Shown piece by piece: positions 7,824 through 16,081 of a DNA stretch of 41,362 bases. The DNA comes from Verrucomicrobiia bacterium (GTDB lineage Bacteria > Verrucomicrobiota > Verrucomicrobiia > Opitutales > Opitutaceae). The DNA is taken from positions 1-41,362 of the forward strand of contig WYBX01000037.1 of the NCBI GenBank assembly GCA_011525695.1. Direction: 5' to 3'. The translations under genes were made by a program, and so were the position numbers. The notes below the pieces were generated by a model. The model worked only from the letters and a program-made list of their open reading frames with translations. It had not been told where the DNA came from and made no database searches. The stretch's first letter is position 1; every line of letters starts with the position of its first letter.

Positions 7824-8912
7824 ATGATTATTGGAGTTCCCCGGGAAATCAAAATCGGCGAGACCCGCGTCTCGATGACGCCGAGTTTATGCCGCCATTG
7901 CGTGGCGCTGGGTGCCAGGGTGGTGGTCGAGAAATCCGCGGGGCTCACCGCGGGGTTCACCGACGCGGAGTATCGTGCGGCGGGAGCGATGATCGCGAAC
8001 GTCTCCGCCAAGGTCTGGAAGAGCGCGGACCTTGTCCTGAAGGTCAAGGAGCCGCTGGCCTCGGAGTACGACCTGCTGCAGGAGGGGCAGGCCCTGTTCA
8101 CCTACCTGCACCTCGCGGCGGGCCCGGAGTTGACGAAGGTCCTGCTTCGGAAACGGATCCTCGGCATCGCCTACGAGACCGTCGAGGGCGCGGACGGAAA
8201 CTTTCCCCTGCTGAAGCCGATGTCGCAGATTGCGGGCCGGCTTTCGATCCAGATTGGCGCCTATTTCCTCCAGTCGCAGCACGGCGGATCCGGAGTATTG
8301 CTGGGTGGGATACCCGGGACGATGCCAGGGCACGTGGTGGTGGTCGGGGCCGGCAATTCCGGCGCCCACGCCGTGCAGATGGCGGTCGGGATGGGCGCGC
8401 GCGTGACCGTGCTCGACCTCGACACCCGCAAGCTCGAGGCGCTCGACATGGAGTATCGCGGCCGGGTGGTGACGCTGATGTCGAATCCTGCGAATCTCGC
8501 CGCCGAGGTGGCGGATGCGGACCTGGTGATTGGCGCCGTGCTGATTCCGGCGGCGAAGGCGCCGACGGTGGTTTCAAAGCGGATTGTGGCGCGGATGCGG
8601 CCGGGCAGCGTCATCGTGGACATCGCGATCGACCAGGGCGGCTGCATCGAGAGCATCCGGCCAACCTCGCACCAGAAGCCGGTCTATACCCAGCATGGGG
8701 TGATTCATTACGCGGTGCCGAACATGCCGGCGCTGGTGGGCCGGACGTCGACGCTCGGGCTCACGCAGGCGACCGAACCCTATGTGGCGATGCTCGTGCG
8801 GCGGGGCGTTGCTCGCGCGCTGGCCGAGCACCCGGGGCTCGCGCGCGGTGTGAATACGCGCGACGGCCGGATCGTTTATCCGGCAGTGGCCAAGGCGCTG
8901 GGCTACACGTGA
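7824..8912 (+). CDS. ald: Alanine dehydrogenase
   Basis: The 362-residue protein interconverts L-alanine and pyruvate plus ammonia with NAD. It begins MIIGVPREIKIGETRVSMTP, the family N-terminus containing the substrate-contacting Arg. VLKVKEPLASEYDLL carries the substrate-binding Lys, and LFTYLHLAAGPEL carries the catalytic His. The Rossmann motif is VVVVGAGNSGAHAVQMAVGMGARVTVLD; it reads GAGNSG where many relatives have GAGVVG. The C-terminal block (YAVPNMPALVGRTSTLGLTQATEPYV) is fully typical. I chose the ATG at 7824 because it starts exactly at the conserved N-terminus. The enzyme may serve nitrogen assimilation or alanine use from peptidoglycan or protein. Confidence 0.95.
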   Translation: MIIGVPREIKIGETRVSMTPSLCRHCVALGARVVVEKSAGLTAGFTDAEYRAAGAMIANVSAKVWKSADLVLKVKEPLASEYDLLQEGQALFTYLHLAAGPELTKVLLRKRILGIAYETVEGADGNFPLLKPMSQIAGRLSIQIGAYFLQSQHGGSGVLLGGIPGTMPGHVVVVGAGNSGAHAVQMAVGMGARVTVLDLDTRKLEALDMEYRGRVVTLMSNPANLAAEVADADLVIGAVLIPAAKAPTVVSKRIVARMRPGSVIVDIAIDQGGCIESIRPTSHQKPVYTQHGVIHYAVPNMPALVGRTSTLGLTQATEPYVAMLVRRGVARALAEHPGLARGVNTRDGRIVYPAVAKALGYT

Positions 8913-8946
8913 GCGACCTGATTCGCGGTTGCGGATCGAAATTCAC

Positions 8947-8966
8947 GGCCGGGGCGGAGCCCGGCC
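8947..8966 (+). repeat. Family A hairpin A2 (GGCCGGG-GCGGAG-CCCGGCC)
   Basis: Perfect 7-bp arms surround the loop GCGGAG (one base different from the usual ACGGAG), followed by TTCCACGAATGCG, a diverged version of the standard right flank. It lies 34 bp after the ald stop. Confidence 0.8.
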
Positions 8967-9013
8967 TTCCACGAATGCGGTACTCACTTCCCGTCTGAAG
9001 GACGTTCCTGGAG

Positions 9014-9100
9014 GGACGCCCTCCGTGGCGTCCACAAAACCCGATAGAAGTTTCATTCTGCGCAGCGCATCGGTCTTCGCGGCCGTGACGGAGCACGGCC
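9014..9100. repeat. Family A composite unit 1: two hairpins 47 bp apart
   Basis: Hairpin GGACGCC-CTCCGT-GGCGTCC (9014-9033, loop in reverse orientation) is joined by a 47-bp spacer, containing AAACCCGAT and a TTCTGCGCAGC core, to hairpin GGCCGTG-ACGGAG-CACGGCC (9081-9100). Both stems are perfect. The right flank is CTCCATGAACG. It lies between ald and the GH9 gene. Confidence 0.88.
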
Positions 9101-9127
9101 CTCCATGAACGAGGTTCGAAATGTCGT

Positions 9128-9146
9128 GGCCGGGGGGAGCCCGGCA
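9128..9146 (+). repeat. Family A hairpin, degenerate copy
   Basis: GCCGGG (9129-9134) pairs with CCCGGC (9140-9145). The loop has lost one base (GGGAG), and the outermost pair is broken. It is followed by ATTCCAGGAAGG in place of CTCCATGAACG. It ends 33 bp before the GH9 stop codon. Confidence 0.6.
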
Positions 9147-9179
9147 TTCCAGGAAGGCAAATCCGATTCCAGGATTCAT

Positions 9180-12100
9180 TCATTGCGACTCATCGGCGCT
9201 CGGCGGCACCGGGAGGGACTTCGCGGCCTTCGCCTTCGCGGTCATCTTGCCGGCGGCGTCCCAGGTCGCGCGGCCGCCATGCAGCGAGAACACCATGCCC
9301 ATGACCGTGCGTCCCTCGAGGCCGACGGCGCCGGCGGGAACTTCCAATCGGACCCAGCGGCCAGGCGGAGGCAATGCCCCGATCTTTCTTTGGCCGGGAG
9401 ACCCCTCCTTGCCGTAACGAATCAGGGAAGTGCCCCAGTATGCCCGGTGCTCCCAGGTGCCGTCGTTCCAGTTCAACATGATTTGCCGCGGCGGGTCCTT
9501 CGGATCGAGGAAGACGTACGCGAAGAGAATGTCTCCCCGATCGATCGCGAGGGTTGCCCCGGCATGATTGAAGCCGTGCTCGTGGATTTTTTCGGCGCCG
9601 GATGAGACGTGCTGGGGCAGCCGGGCAAACGCCGACCCTGCCAGGTCCGCCGGTTTCGAGGCCGGAGCGATCCATTCCCAGCTGTCGCCGCCGGTCATGA
9701 TCGGCTGCGCGCCCTCGGGCAGGGCGCCGTTCACCCAGAAGACGGCCGGACTGTCGCCAGCGAACTCGGCGCGGGCGAAGATCCGGCGGCCATCGGGCAG
9801 GTGGGCCTCGGCTTCGACCCATTGCGGGCCGGCATTCCGGGGAGTGATTCGATACGAACGGCCGAACGCCGGCTCCTGATCCCGCGCCTCCCACACGATC
9901 CGTGCCTGCGTGAGATCAAAGTCGTCCGCCTCGAGCTGGACCGTGAACGGCTTGTGCAGCGGGGCGACGCCCGACGGCAGGACGATCCGGGCCGTCCCCG
10001 CCTTCCAGGTTTGCTGCCGGGCCGGCGTCTGCGCCGCCCAGTAGGCGAGGCTGGCGAGGCTGCGGCCCTGGTTGATGATGACGAACTCGGTGGCCACGTT
10101 GAAGGCATCGCTCCAGCGATCGTAGAGTGGGAACGGCTCCACTTTCGCGTCGTCCGCAGGCAGGCTGAGATCGCGGAGTTCGGTCTTGTAGAGGCCGGTC
10201 CAGCCGAAGTCGGCGGTGATGCTGCCGAAGGGGATGCCGGAGGGAGGCAGCACCCGGCTGTCCGCCTGGGCAAACTGATGAACCATCTCGCGCGGCTGGG
10301 CCCAGCCGAGCCCGGTGATGAACGAGACGTTCACCGGATTGCAGCCCAGTTCGTGATTGATGTTGCCGAGCACGGCCTCCACGTAGGCCGGCCGCGGATC
10401 GAGCTGGTAGGCGACCGTGATGTCGAAGGCACGATCGCTCGAGAAATGCCAGCCGCCGCGGAGTTGGCGCTTGGTCGGTTCGGGAAAGGCGGCGCCGTAG
10501 GCGTTCTGATTTGACCATTGGGTCGCGTCGTCCCCCGCGAGCAGGAGTTCCTTCTCGCATTGGGCCAGGTACAGCCGGGCGAGTCGTTCCTGCGGCAGCC
10601 GCCCGGTGCGGGCCGCGAAGGCGTAGCTCCGCAGCGCATTACCATAGGAAAACACCGCGCGACCCCAGCCCCACTGCCGGATCTCCGGCGAGCCGGGATT
10701 CGGCAGCCATTCAAAGAGCTTTCGTTCGTAGGCCTCATCGCCGGTGGCCAGGAACAGCTCGCATGCCGCCCAGGCAATCTCGTCGTCGTGGGAAAACTGG
10801 TCGCCGTAATGCGTGAGCTTCTGGTAGGCGCCGGCCCGCCCATGGCGGGCGAGGGCGGCCTCGAGAAATTTCCAACCCCGCTGCGCCGCCGCGAGGTAGT
10901 GCGCGGCCTTTTTGGGGAAATGCCGGCGGAGCGCGGGCGATGAGCCACACTGGGCGAGCGCGCCAACGGCCGCTGCGGTCACGGCGGTGTTTTTCGGCCA
11001 GACAATCTGCGGATCGCCCTGGTCCGGCGGCACGCCGGTTTCGTAGCGTCGTTCCCGCGGATAGACGAGGAAGTAGAACCCGCCATCCTCGTCCTGCAGC
11101 TTGACCAGGAAGTCCGCCTCCCAGACCGCGGCCTGGAGCAGGTCCGGAATGCCATCGCCGCTGTCGGGTCCCCCCAGGTTGTCGAGTCCGGCGACGCCGG
11201 GAAACGCGTCGACGGCAAAGATCAGCGGATGAATCAACGCGGCGCTGTTCGCGGTGTACTTGCTGTAGTCGCCGGCGTCATGATGCCCGCCGGCGACATC
11301 CACCTCCCCGGCCCGGACAAAGGGGTAGAGCTGGGATGCCGGGTCCTTCAGCCAGGGGGCGGAGTGATCGGGCCTCTGCTCGTTCAACTTGGCGATGATA
11401 TCCCAGGCCTTGGCGAAGTCCCGCTCCGGCAGCGGCACCGCGGCGGGGGCGACATGGCAGGCCTCGTGGTGAAAACGCGAATACGGCATTCCGATCGCGG
11501 TCCCGCACCGCTGATGGTAGAGCCCGAGGGCATAGGCGCGGGTGAAGTTCATCAGCATCCCGGCGTCGATCCGGAACGGCAGCGAGGCCCCGAGCCCGGG
11601 CACGACCAGCCGGTAGGTGCCCGGCTGGTCGAAATCCGTGAAGACGGCCTCATACACCGACTGGTACGGGCGCGGGCTGTAGTTGAACCCGACATCGCGA
11701 CGGAGACGCAGCTGGCCGCGGTGGACGGAACGGCCGCTGGTGGAGTCGACGAGCTCGAAGCCGGCCCGGCGGGGCACGGGCATTTCACCGAAAGTGCCGA
11801 GGTAATAGCCGATCATGGCGACCTTGGGCAGCCCGGGCGCATAGCCTTCCTGGTTGACGTGGATCGCGGGGCTGAAACGCAGCGGATGGGTGTCGGTGGC
11901 CAGCGGCTGCTTCGATCGGAGCTCGAGCCGGGCCGGAGGGACGAGTTTGACCGTCCGGACCGGCTCTGAAGTGAGCAGCGGCTGTTTGAGCTCGAGATAA
12001 ACGGAGTTCCTGACCCGCAAATCGCGCGCCTTCAGCGGTGCGTATAAGACCCGGCGCTTGAATCCGAGCCCGGCAAGTTCGGCCCGCTTCCCATCGACGA

Positions 12101-12332
12101 GGACGTCGAAGTCCGTCGCGGCCAGGGTCCGCTCGAGGTCCGGCGGGTGGGAATCGGGCGGGGGCGCGGTGATGAAGGTGAATTCGAGGAGGGACGGCAG
12201 CAGCACGCGCAGCTCAGCCTGGCCGGGCGCCGGCATCCGCAACAAATCCGGTGGAGACGGGACATCAGCGCGGGCCAGCAGCGGGAGCGCAGCCAGCAGG
12301 AGCGCGAGCAGTTGGCGCGAGCCGCGCCGAAT
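9180..12332 (-). CDS. Secreted GH9 glycoside hydrolase (cellulase-type) with N-terminal Ig-like and extra C-terminal domain
   Basis: The protein is about 1050 residues from the assumed start. A signal peptide (RRGSRQLLALLLAALPLLARA) is followed by a CelD_N/Ig-like region (to about 260) and a GH9 (alpha/alpha)6 barrel. Catalytic motifs are HHDAGDYSKY (Asp352 and Asp355), SFITGLGWAQPREMVHQFAQAD, and WSDAFNVATEFVIINQG, with Glu749 the likely general acid. About 275 further residues contain another Ig-like segment and a carbohydrate-binding-like beta domain. The protein ends in a Lys/Ala-rich tail. Likely substrates are beta-glucans of plant or algal wall; exact specificity is unknown. No ATG, GTG or TTG occurs at a sensible place: the only codon giving a normal signal peptide is ATT at 12330-12332, and it lies in repeat-derived sequence. 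The real start may be ATT or CTG, or may have been lost. Confidence 0.88.
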   Translation of the reverse strand: MRRGSRQLLALLLAALPLLARADVPSPPDLLRMPAPGQAELRVLLPSLLEFTFITAPPPDSHPPDLERTLAATDFDVLVDGKRAELAGLGFKRRVLYAPLKARDLRVRNSVYLELKQPLLTSEPVRTVKLVPPARLELRSKQPLATDTHPLRFSPAIHVNQEGYAPGLPKVAMIGYYLGTFGEMPVPRRAGFELVDSTSGRSVHRGQLRLRRDVGFNYSPRPYQSVYEAVFTDFDQPGTYRLVVPGLGASLPFRIDAGMLMNFTRAYALGLYHQRCGTAIGMPYSRFHHEACHVAPAAVPLPERDFAKAWDIIAKLNEQRPDHSAPWLKDPASQLYPFVRAGEVDVAGGHHDAGDYSKYTANSAALIHPLIFAVDAFPGVAGLDNLGGPDSGDGIPDLLQAAVWEADFLVKLQDEDGGFYFLVYPRERRYETGVPPDQGDPQIVWPKNTAVTAAAVGALAQCGSSPALRRHFPKKAAHYLAAAQRGWKFLEAALARHGRAGAYQKLTHYGDQFSHDDEIAWAACELFLATGDEAYERKLFEWLPNPGSPEIRQWGWGRAVFSYGNALRSYAFAARTGRLPQERLARLYLAQCEKELLLAGDDATQWSNQNAYGAAFPEPTKRQLRGGWHFSSDRAFDITVAYQLDPRPAYVEAVLGNINHELGCNPVNVSFITGLGWAQPREMVHQFAQADSRVLPPSGIPFGSITADFGWTGLYKTELRDLSLPADDAKVEPFPLYDRWSDAFNVATEFVIINQGRSLASLAYWAAQTPARQQTWKAGTARIVLPSGVAPLHKPFTVQLEADDFDLTQARIVWEARDQEPAFGRSYRITPRNAGPQWVEAEAHLPDGRRIFARAEFAGDSPAVFWVNGALPEGAQPIMTGGDSWEWIAPASKPADLAGSAFARLPQHVSSGAEKIHEHGFNHAGATLAIDRGDILFAYVFLDPKDPPRQIMLNWNDGTWEHRAYWGTSLIRYGKEGSPGQRKIGALPPPGRWVRLEVPAGAVGLEGRTVMGMVFSLHGGRATWDAAGKMTAKAKAAKSLPVPPSADESQ

Positions 12333-12520
12333 GAAGGTGTCTTCCGGTTTGTGGACGACACGGAGGTCGTCCCTCCATGAACGTGGATTGGAACGGGAAG
12401 TGAGGATCCTGGAATCGAAATTGGGTTCATGGAGGGCCGGGCTCCGTCCCGGCCACAAAAATGGGTGAGCTGCGCCGAACGGGCGTGTCATCGGGTTTGT
12501 GGACGACGCGGAGGTCGTCC
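12319..12520. repeat. Family A cluster: one truncated unit plus composite unit 2
   Basis: From about 12319 (GAGCCGCGCCGAA) the sequence matches the spacer of composite unit 2 (GAGCTGCGCCGAA at 12467). It continues into hairpin GGACGAC-ACGGAG-GTCGTCC (12353-12372) and CTCCATGAACG. A 62-bp linker ending CATGGAG then leads to hairpin GGCCGGG-CTCCGT-CCCGGCC (12435-12454). A 46-bp spacer follows, then hairpin GGACGAC-GCGGAG-GTCGTCC (12501-12520) and again CTCCATGAACG. The first unit is cut within its spacer by the GH9 gene. Confidence 0.88.
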
Positions 12521-12556
12521 CTCCATGAACGTGTTTTGGAATGGTGACTCTGGTCA

Positions 12557-13786
12557 TCAGTTCACCTGGGACCAGAGTTGGCGGTACGCCTGAATGAGAC
12601 CGGCGAACGACGTTTCCTTGGAAAAGAGGTCGCGCTGCAGCCGCGCGAGCAGGAGCCGGTCGGCGAGTGCCGCCGGGCACCACAGCAGCAGCGCCAAGGC
12701 ATTCAGGATCCGCTCCCGGGGATGGCGGGTGGCATCCGGGCACGTGAGCGCCCGCAGCCCTGCCGCCTTGGCAGTGACGAGCAGGTTGCGGCCGCGGGGC
12801 GACCCGGGCCATTTATCGAGTGGGCAGAGCGCGTAGTCGCAGGACGATCCGTAGGGTCGCCCCAGCCGCCGCTCTTCCAGCCAAAGCCACACCGTTTCGG
12901 CGAGCATCGCGACCGCGGCATGCCGGGTCTGCAGGAGCTCGCGAGTGTCGGTACTGCGGGTGGGGTGAAGTTTGAACTGGACCGCCGCGCCATGAACGCG
13001 GCGAACCTCATCGAGCCAGGGCAGGCTGGCATCCCGGCCGATCCGGCCGAGCTGCAGATGCCGTTCGCGTGCGCTCCAATGATAGGCGCCATGCGCCACG
13101 AGCACGGCGTCGCCGAGGGCGAGCTCGGCCTTGGCGATGTTGCGGGCGACGAAATCGGCGTCGGCGGGAGTGAATGACGGGCGTTCGAGCCGTTCCCGGG
13201 CGAAGAGCAGGCCCGAGCCGCGGTTCATCAGGAGCCGGGTTGCCTCGGCCAGCGGAATCTGCGTGGCATCGCGATGGTGGGTCGCGCCGGCGAGCAGCGG
13301 CTCCGCGCCGAAGAGCCGATAATGGCCGGTCACCAGGTCATAGGAAAACATGCTCACGGGTGCCGCCTGGAGTTCGCGCAGCGAGCTGATCTTGAATTCG
13401 ACCTCAATCCCCGCCTGCGGAGTGAGGATTTCGCCCAACACATGGAGGGCGCGGCCGTAGCGCCGCTCATTGAGATGCCGGTTGCCGCGGAGGAAAACGT
13501 AGAATTCGAGATCGTTGTACGGCCGGTCGCCGGCGGGCGATTGCAGGACGCCGCCCTCGCCCCGGCCATAACCGCCGCCCAGGAGAATGCCTTCCAGCCG
13601 GTGGGCAGGAATCAGCCCCCGGATGCCCGCCGCGATCGCGACACACGTGCGTTCAAGGTGCTGCTCCAGTTCCCTGCTCCCATCGAGCGTGAATCGCGGG
13701 CGCAGTTCCGGCCCGCGCAGCGGCGGGCGGGTGGATGCCCGCGGCAGTCGCGCGGGGAGGGTGAGGGCGGTGGGCTGGGCGATCAT
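12557..13786 (-). CDS. Nucleotidyltransferase-fold protein of unknown role
   Basis: The 409-residue protein has no signal peptide or membrane segment. Residues 66-100 carry an NT-fold signature: ILLGGGYGRGEGG (GG...GRGE, 69-79), then YNDLEFYVFLRG with Asp92 and Glu94 as likely metal ligands. Residues about 125-135 (IEVEFKI) could hold the third acidic position. The C-terminal two-thirds is helical and unrecognised. The gene lies at the edge of a glycan locus: the next gene upstream on its strand (36 bp away) is a GT2. A sugar-nucleotide or phosphotransfer role is tempting, but the fold also covers aminoglycoside and toxin-type transferases. I do not recognise a specific family; function is open. 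Confidence 0.7.
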   Translation of the reverse strand: MIAQPTALTLPARLPRASTRPPLRGPELRPRFTLDGSRELEQHLERTCVAIAAGIRGLIPAHRLEGILLGGGYGRGEGGVLQSPAGDRPYNDLEFYVFLRGNRHLNERRYGRALHVLGEILTPQAGIEVEFKISSLRELQAAPVSMFSYDLVTGHYRLFGAEPLLAGATHHRDATQIPLAEATRLLMNRGSGLLFARERLERPSFTPADADFVARNIAKAELALGDAVLVAHGAYHWSARERHLQLGRIGRDASLPWLDEVRRVHGAAVQFKLHPTRSTDTRELLQTRHAAVAMLAETVWLWLEERRLGRPYGSSCDYALCPLDKWPGSPRGRNLLVTAKAAGLRALTCPDATRHPRERILNALALLLWCPAALADRLLLARLQRDLFSKETSFAGLIQAYRQLWSQVN

Positions 13787-13822
13787 CAGAGTCGAATGGG
13801 TTGGGCGTGGAGTTTGGAAATT

Positions 13823-14695
13823 TCAGGCGGTCATCCGGTGCATGGCCCAGCCGGCCTTGAAGCCCGCGCGATGGGCCGACCGCTGTTCCCAACGGATCCG
13901 GACCGCATGGGGAAGCTCCCGCAGCCGCCCCGTGCGGCGACAGTAGCGGAAGTCCCGCCGCACATCGTTCAGCCAGCCAAGCACCAGCCGGCCGGGCCGG
14001 GTTGCCTCGGAAGGTTCGCGGTCCCAGACCGCGGCCAGCGCCCACGCCTCGCCGAAGCTCCGCTTGTAGGCCTGGCGCGGGCTGTAATTGTGCGAATGCA
14101 TGACCACCGATTCCGGGCAATAGACCACCCGGTATCCTTCGGCCCGGCACCAGCGCGTGTACTCGTCGTCCTCCGAGTACTGCATCGACTCCAGAAAGCC
14201 TCGCCGTGACCACGCATCCTTGCGCAGCCCGCTGCTGACCATGCTGAAGAAATGCGGCCAGTGTGCCGATTCGCGCTGCGGGCCGAAACAGCGGTCGTAG
14301 TCGTGGGCAAACACCGCCTGGCAGCCGGGGCGGGGTACCTGGCGGCCGAATACCGCCGCGTTCAGCGGTGCGCGCAGCGCCGTGGCCAGCGGACGCAGCC
14401 AGTTCGGTCCCTGCGGCGTCGCATCCGCGTTGAGGAAGATCGCCGTCTCCGTCCGGGCGAGTTCCATTCCCTGGTTCATCACCCGGCTCGGGTTGTACTC
14501 GTGGGGCAGGAGCTGGATGAAGTGCCGGGGCCGGGCGGCACGAATCAGGTCGACGGAGCCGTCGTTCGATCCGGAATCGAACGCGATCAGTTCCCAGCTC
14601 GCATAATCCTGGGCGCGCAGCGCCGGGAGGGTGTCGCGCAGCGCCCAGCCTTCGTTGAAGGAGCGCATGATGACGGTGACCAGCGGTTCGCTCAT
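13823..14695 (-). CDS. Glycosyltransferase family 2 (rhamnosyltransferase-like)
   Basis: This 290-residue cytoplasmic GT-A enzyme begins MSEPLVTVIMRSFNEGW. It has ELIAFDSGSNDGS (nucleotide-sugar site), FLNADATP (Asp91 of the DXD-like metal site) and, near the C-terminal third, YSEDDEYTRWCRAEGYRVVYCPESVVMHSHNYS. That block is typical of rhamnosyl- or galactofuranosyl-type GT2s: ED is the catalytic base region and HSHNY a family tag. Its donor and acceptor are unknown. It is divergent from the next GT2 gene, with 231 bp between starts that must contain both promoters. I see no repeat or clear promoter boxes in that gap. Confidence 0.9.
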   Translation of the reverse strand: MSEPLVTVIMRSFNEGWALRDTLPALRAQDYASWELIAFDSGSNDGSVDLIRAARPRHFIQLLPHEYNPSRVMNQGMELARTETAIFLNADATPQGPNWLRPLATALRAPLNAAVFGRQVPRPGCQAVFAHDYDRCFGPQRESAHWPHFFSMVSSGLRKDAWSRRGFLESMQYSEDDEYTRWCRAEGYRVVYCPESVVMHSHNYSPRQAYKRSFGEAWALAAVWDREPSEATRPGRLVLGWLNDVRRDFRYCRRTGRLRELPHAVRIRWEQRSAHRAGFKAGWAMHRMTA

Positions 14696-14926
14696 GGTGG
14701 ATTAAGGGATCTGGGCTCGAGGTCGGCGATCCGGTTGGCGGTTGCTGGCAGGCGGTACGTCGCCGGCCGGCGGCCGCGACCATCCGGGAGTCTCCTGAGG
14801 ATACGAACTGATGCGCGGGTGTGACATGGGGTGAGCCCCGCCACCGCCGTAGGTCAGGACCCACTGAACCGGTGGCCGGCCACCCGGTATGCTGGGCCGC
14901 GCGTCCGATCCCGGAGGCGAGGTCCC

Positions 14927-16066
14927 ATGACGAATCACGCGAAGAAGAAACCCGTAGTCCTCTCCATTGGCATGATGGCCTGGAACGAGGAGGATTCCAT
15001 TGGCACGACGCTCGAGTCGCTGTTCCGCCAGTCGATCTTCGAAAAAGTCGCGCCCCGACACGAACAGGTCGAGATCCTGGTCCTGGCCAACGGCTGCACC
15101 GATCGCACCGTGCCGGTGGCGCGGGAGCTGTGTGAACGAATGGCCCGCGAACATCCCTGGGCCGACGCCTTCAGCGCGCGGGTGATCGAGATTCCCGAGC
15201 CGGGCCGGAACAATGCCTGGAACCGGTTCGTGCACGAATTCTCCGCGATCGAGACGCATTTCATCGCGCTGATGGATGCCGACATCGTGTTTCACCATCG
15301 CGACACGATCTACAGCCTGATGGCCACGATGGAGCGGCGGCCGCACGTCTCCGCGACCTCGGGCCGGCAATGCAAGGACATCCTCTTCAAGGAGCGGAAG
15401 ACGCTCTGGGAAAAGCTCTCGCTCCGCACCTCCGAGATGACGGCGACGATCGAGGGCCAGATCACCGGGCAGCTTTACTGCATGCGCGCGAACATCGCCC
15501 GCAATCTCCTGCTGCCCCGCGATCTCAGCGCCAACGACGACGGGTTTTTCAAGGCGGCCATCTGCACGGACTTCTTCAGCCGTCCGCTGGATCCCAGCCG
15601 AATCGCGACGGCTCCGGACGCGGCGCACATTTACGAAGCGTATCTTTCGGTGAAGGACATCCTGAACAACCAGAAGCGGCAGATGATCGGGCAGACCGGC
15701 GTCCACGTGCTGCTGGAGTATGTGCGGAAACTGCCCCCGGAGCTGCGCCGGGATCTCGCCGGCACGCTGCGCCAGCACGAGGCTTGCGATCCCGACTGGC
15801 TGAAGCGGCTGATCAGCCTGCATGTGCGGAGCCGGCCGTTCTTCTGGCAGCTTTTCCCGGGGATCCTGACGTTCCGGTTCCGGCGGCTGTGGAAGATGAA
15901 GGGCTGGCGGAAGCTCACTCACCTGCCGGCCGCCACGGCGGGCTTTGTCGTGACGTTGATTGCCTGCTCGCGCGCGCATCGCGCGCTGCGGCGGGGAACG
16001 ACGCAATATTGGCCGAAGCCGACCCGCCAGACGATCCTGTCCGTCCCCCCCGTTGGAGCCAAATGA
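14927..16066 (+). CDS. Glycosyltransferase family 2, first gene of the exopolysaccharide operon
   Basis: The 379-residue GT-A enzyme has VVLSIGMMAWNEEDSIGTTLESL, VLANGCTDRT and LMDADIVF (Asp-Ala-Asp at 117-119, the metal-binding DXD). ANDDGFFKAAI is the likely acceptor or base region. A basic, partly hydrophobic C-terminal segment (about 335-360) may dock on the membrane. The start is decided by a clear GGAGG ribosome-binding site at 14913-14917, nine bases before the ATG; the open frame continues upstream but is not protein-like. It leads a same-strand run of four genes with gaps of 15 and 10 bp and a 23-bp overlap. Confidence 0.92.
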   Translation: MTNHAKKKPVVLSIGMMAWNEEDSIGTTLESLFRQSIFEKVAPRHEQVEILVLANGCTDRTVPVARELCERMAREHPWADAFSARVIEIPEPGRNNAWNRFVHEFSAIETHFIALMDADIVFHHRDTIYSLMATMERRPHVSATSGRQCKDILFKERKTLWEKLSLRTSEMTATIEGQITGQLYCMRANIARNLLLPRDLSANDDGFFKAAICTDFFSRPLDPSRIATAPDAAHIYEAYLSVKDILNNQKRQMIGQTGVHVLLEYVRKLPPELRRDLAGTLRQHEACDPDWLKRLISLHVRSRPFFWQLFPGILTFRFRRLWKMKGWRKLTHLPAATAGFVVTLIACSRAHRALRRGTTQYWPKPTRQTILSVPPVGAK

Positions 16067-16081
16067 GTTAAATGCGCCGGC

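Noticed and set aside
9014..9180. Short ORFs beginning MEGRAPSRP or similar in the repeats
   Set aside because: These arise because the palindromes contain CATGGAGGGCC. They lack ribosome-binding sites, and their sequence follows the hairpin rather than a protein pattern.
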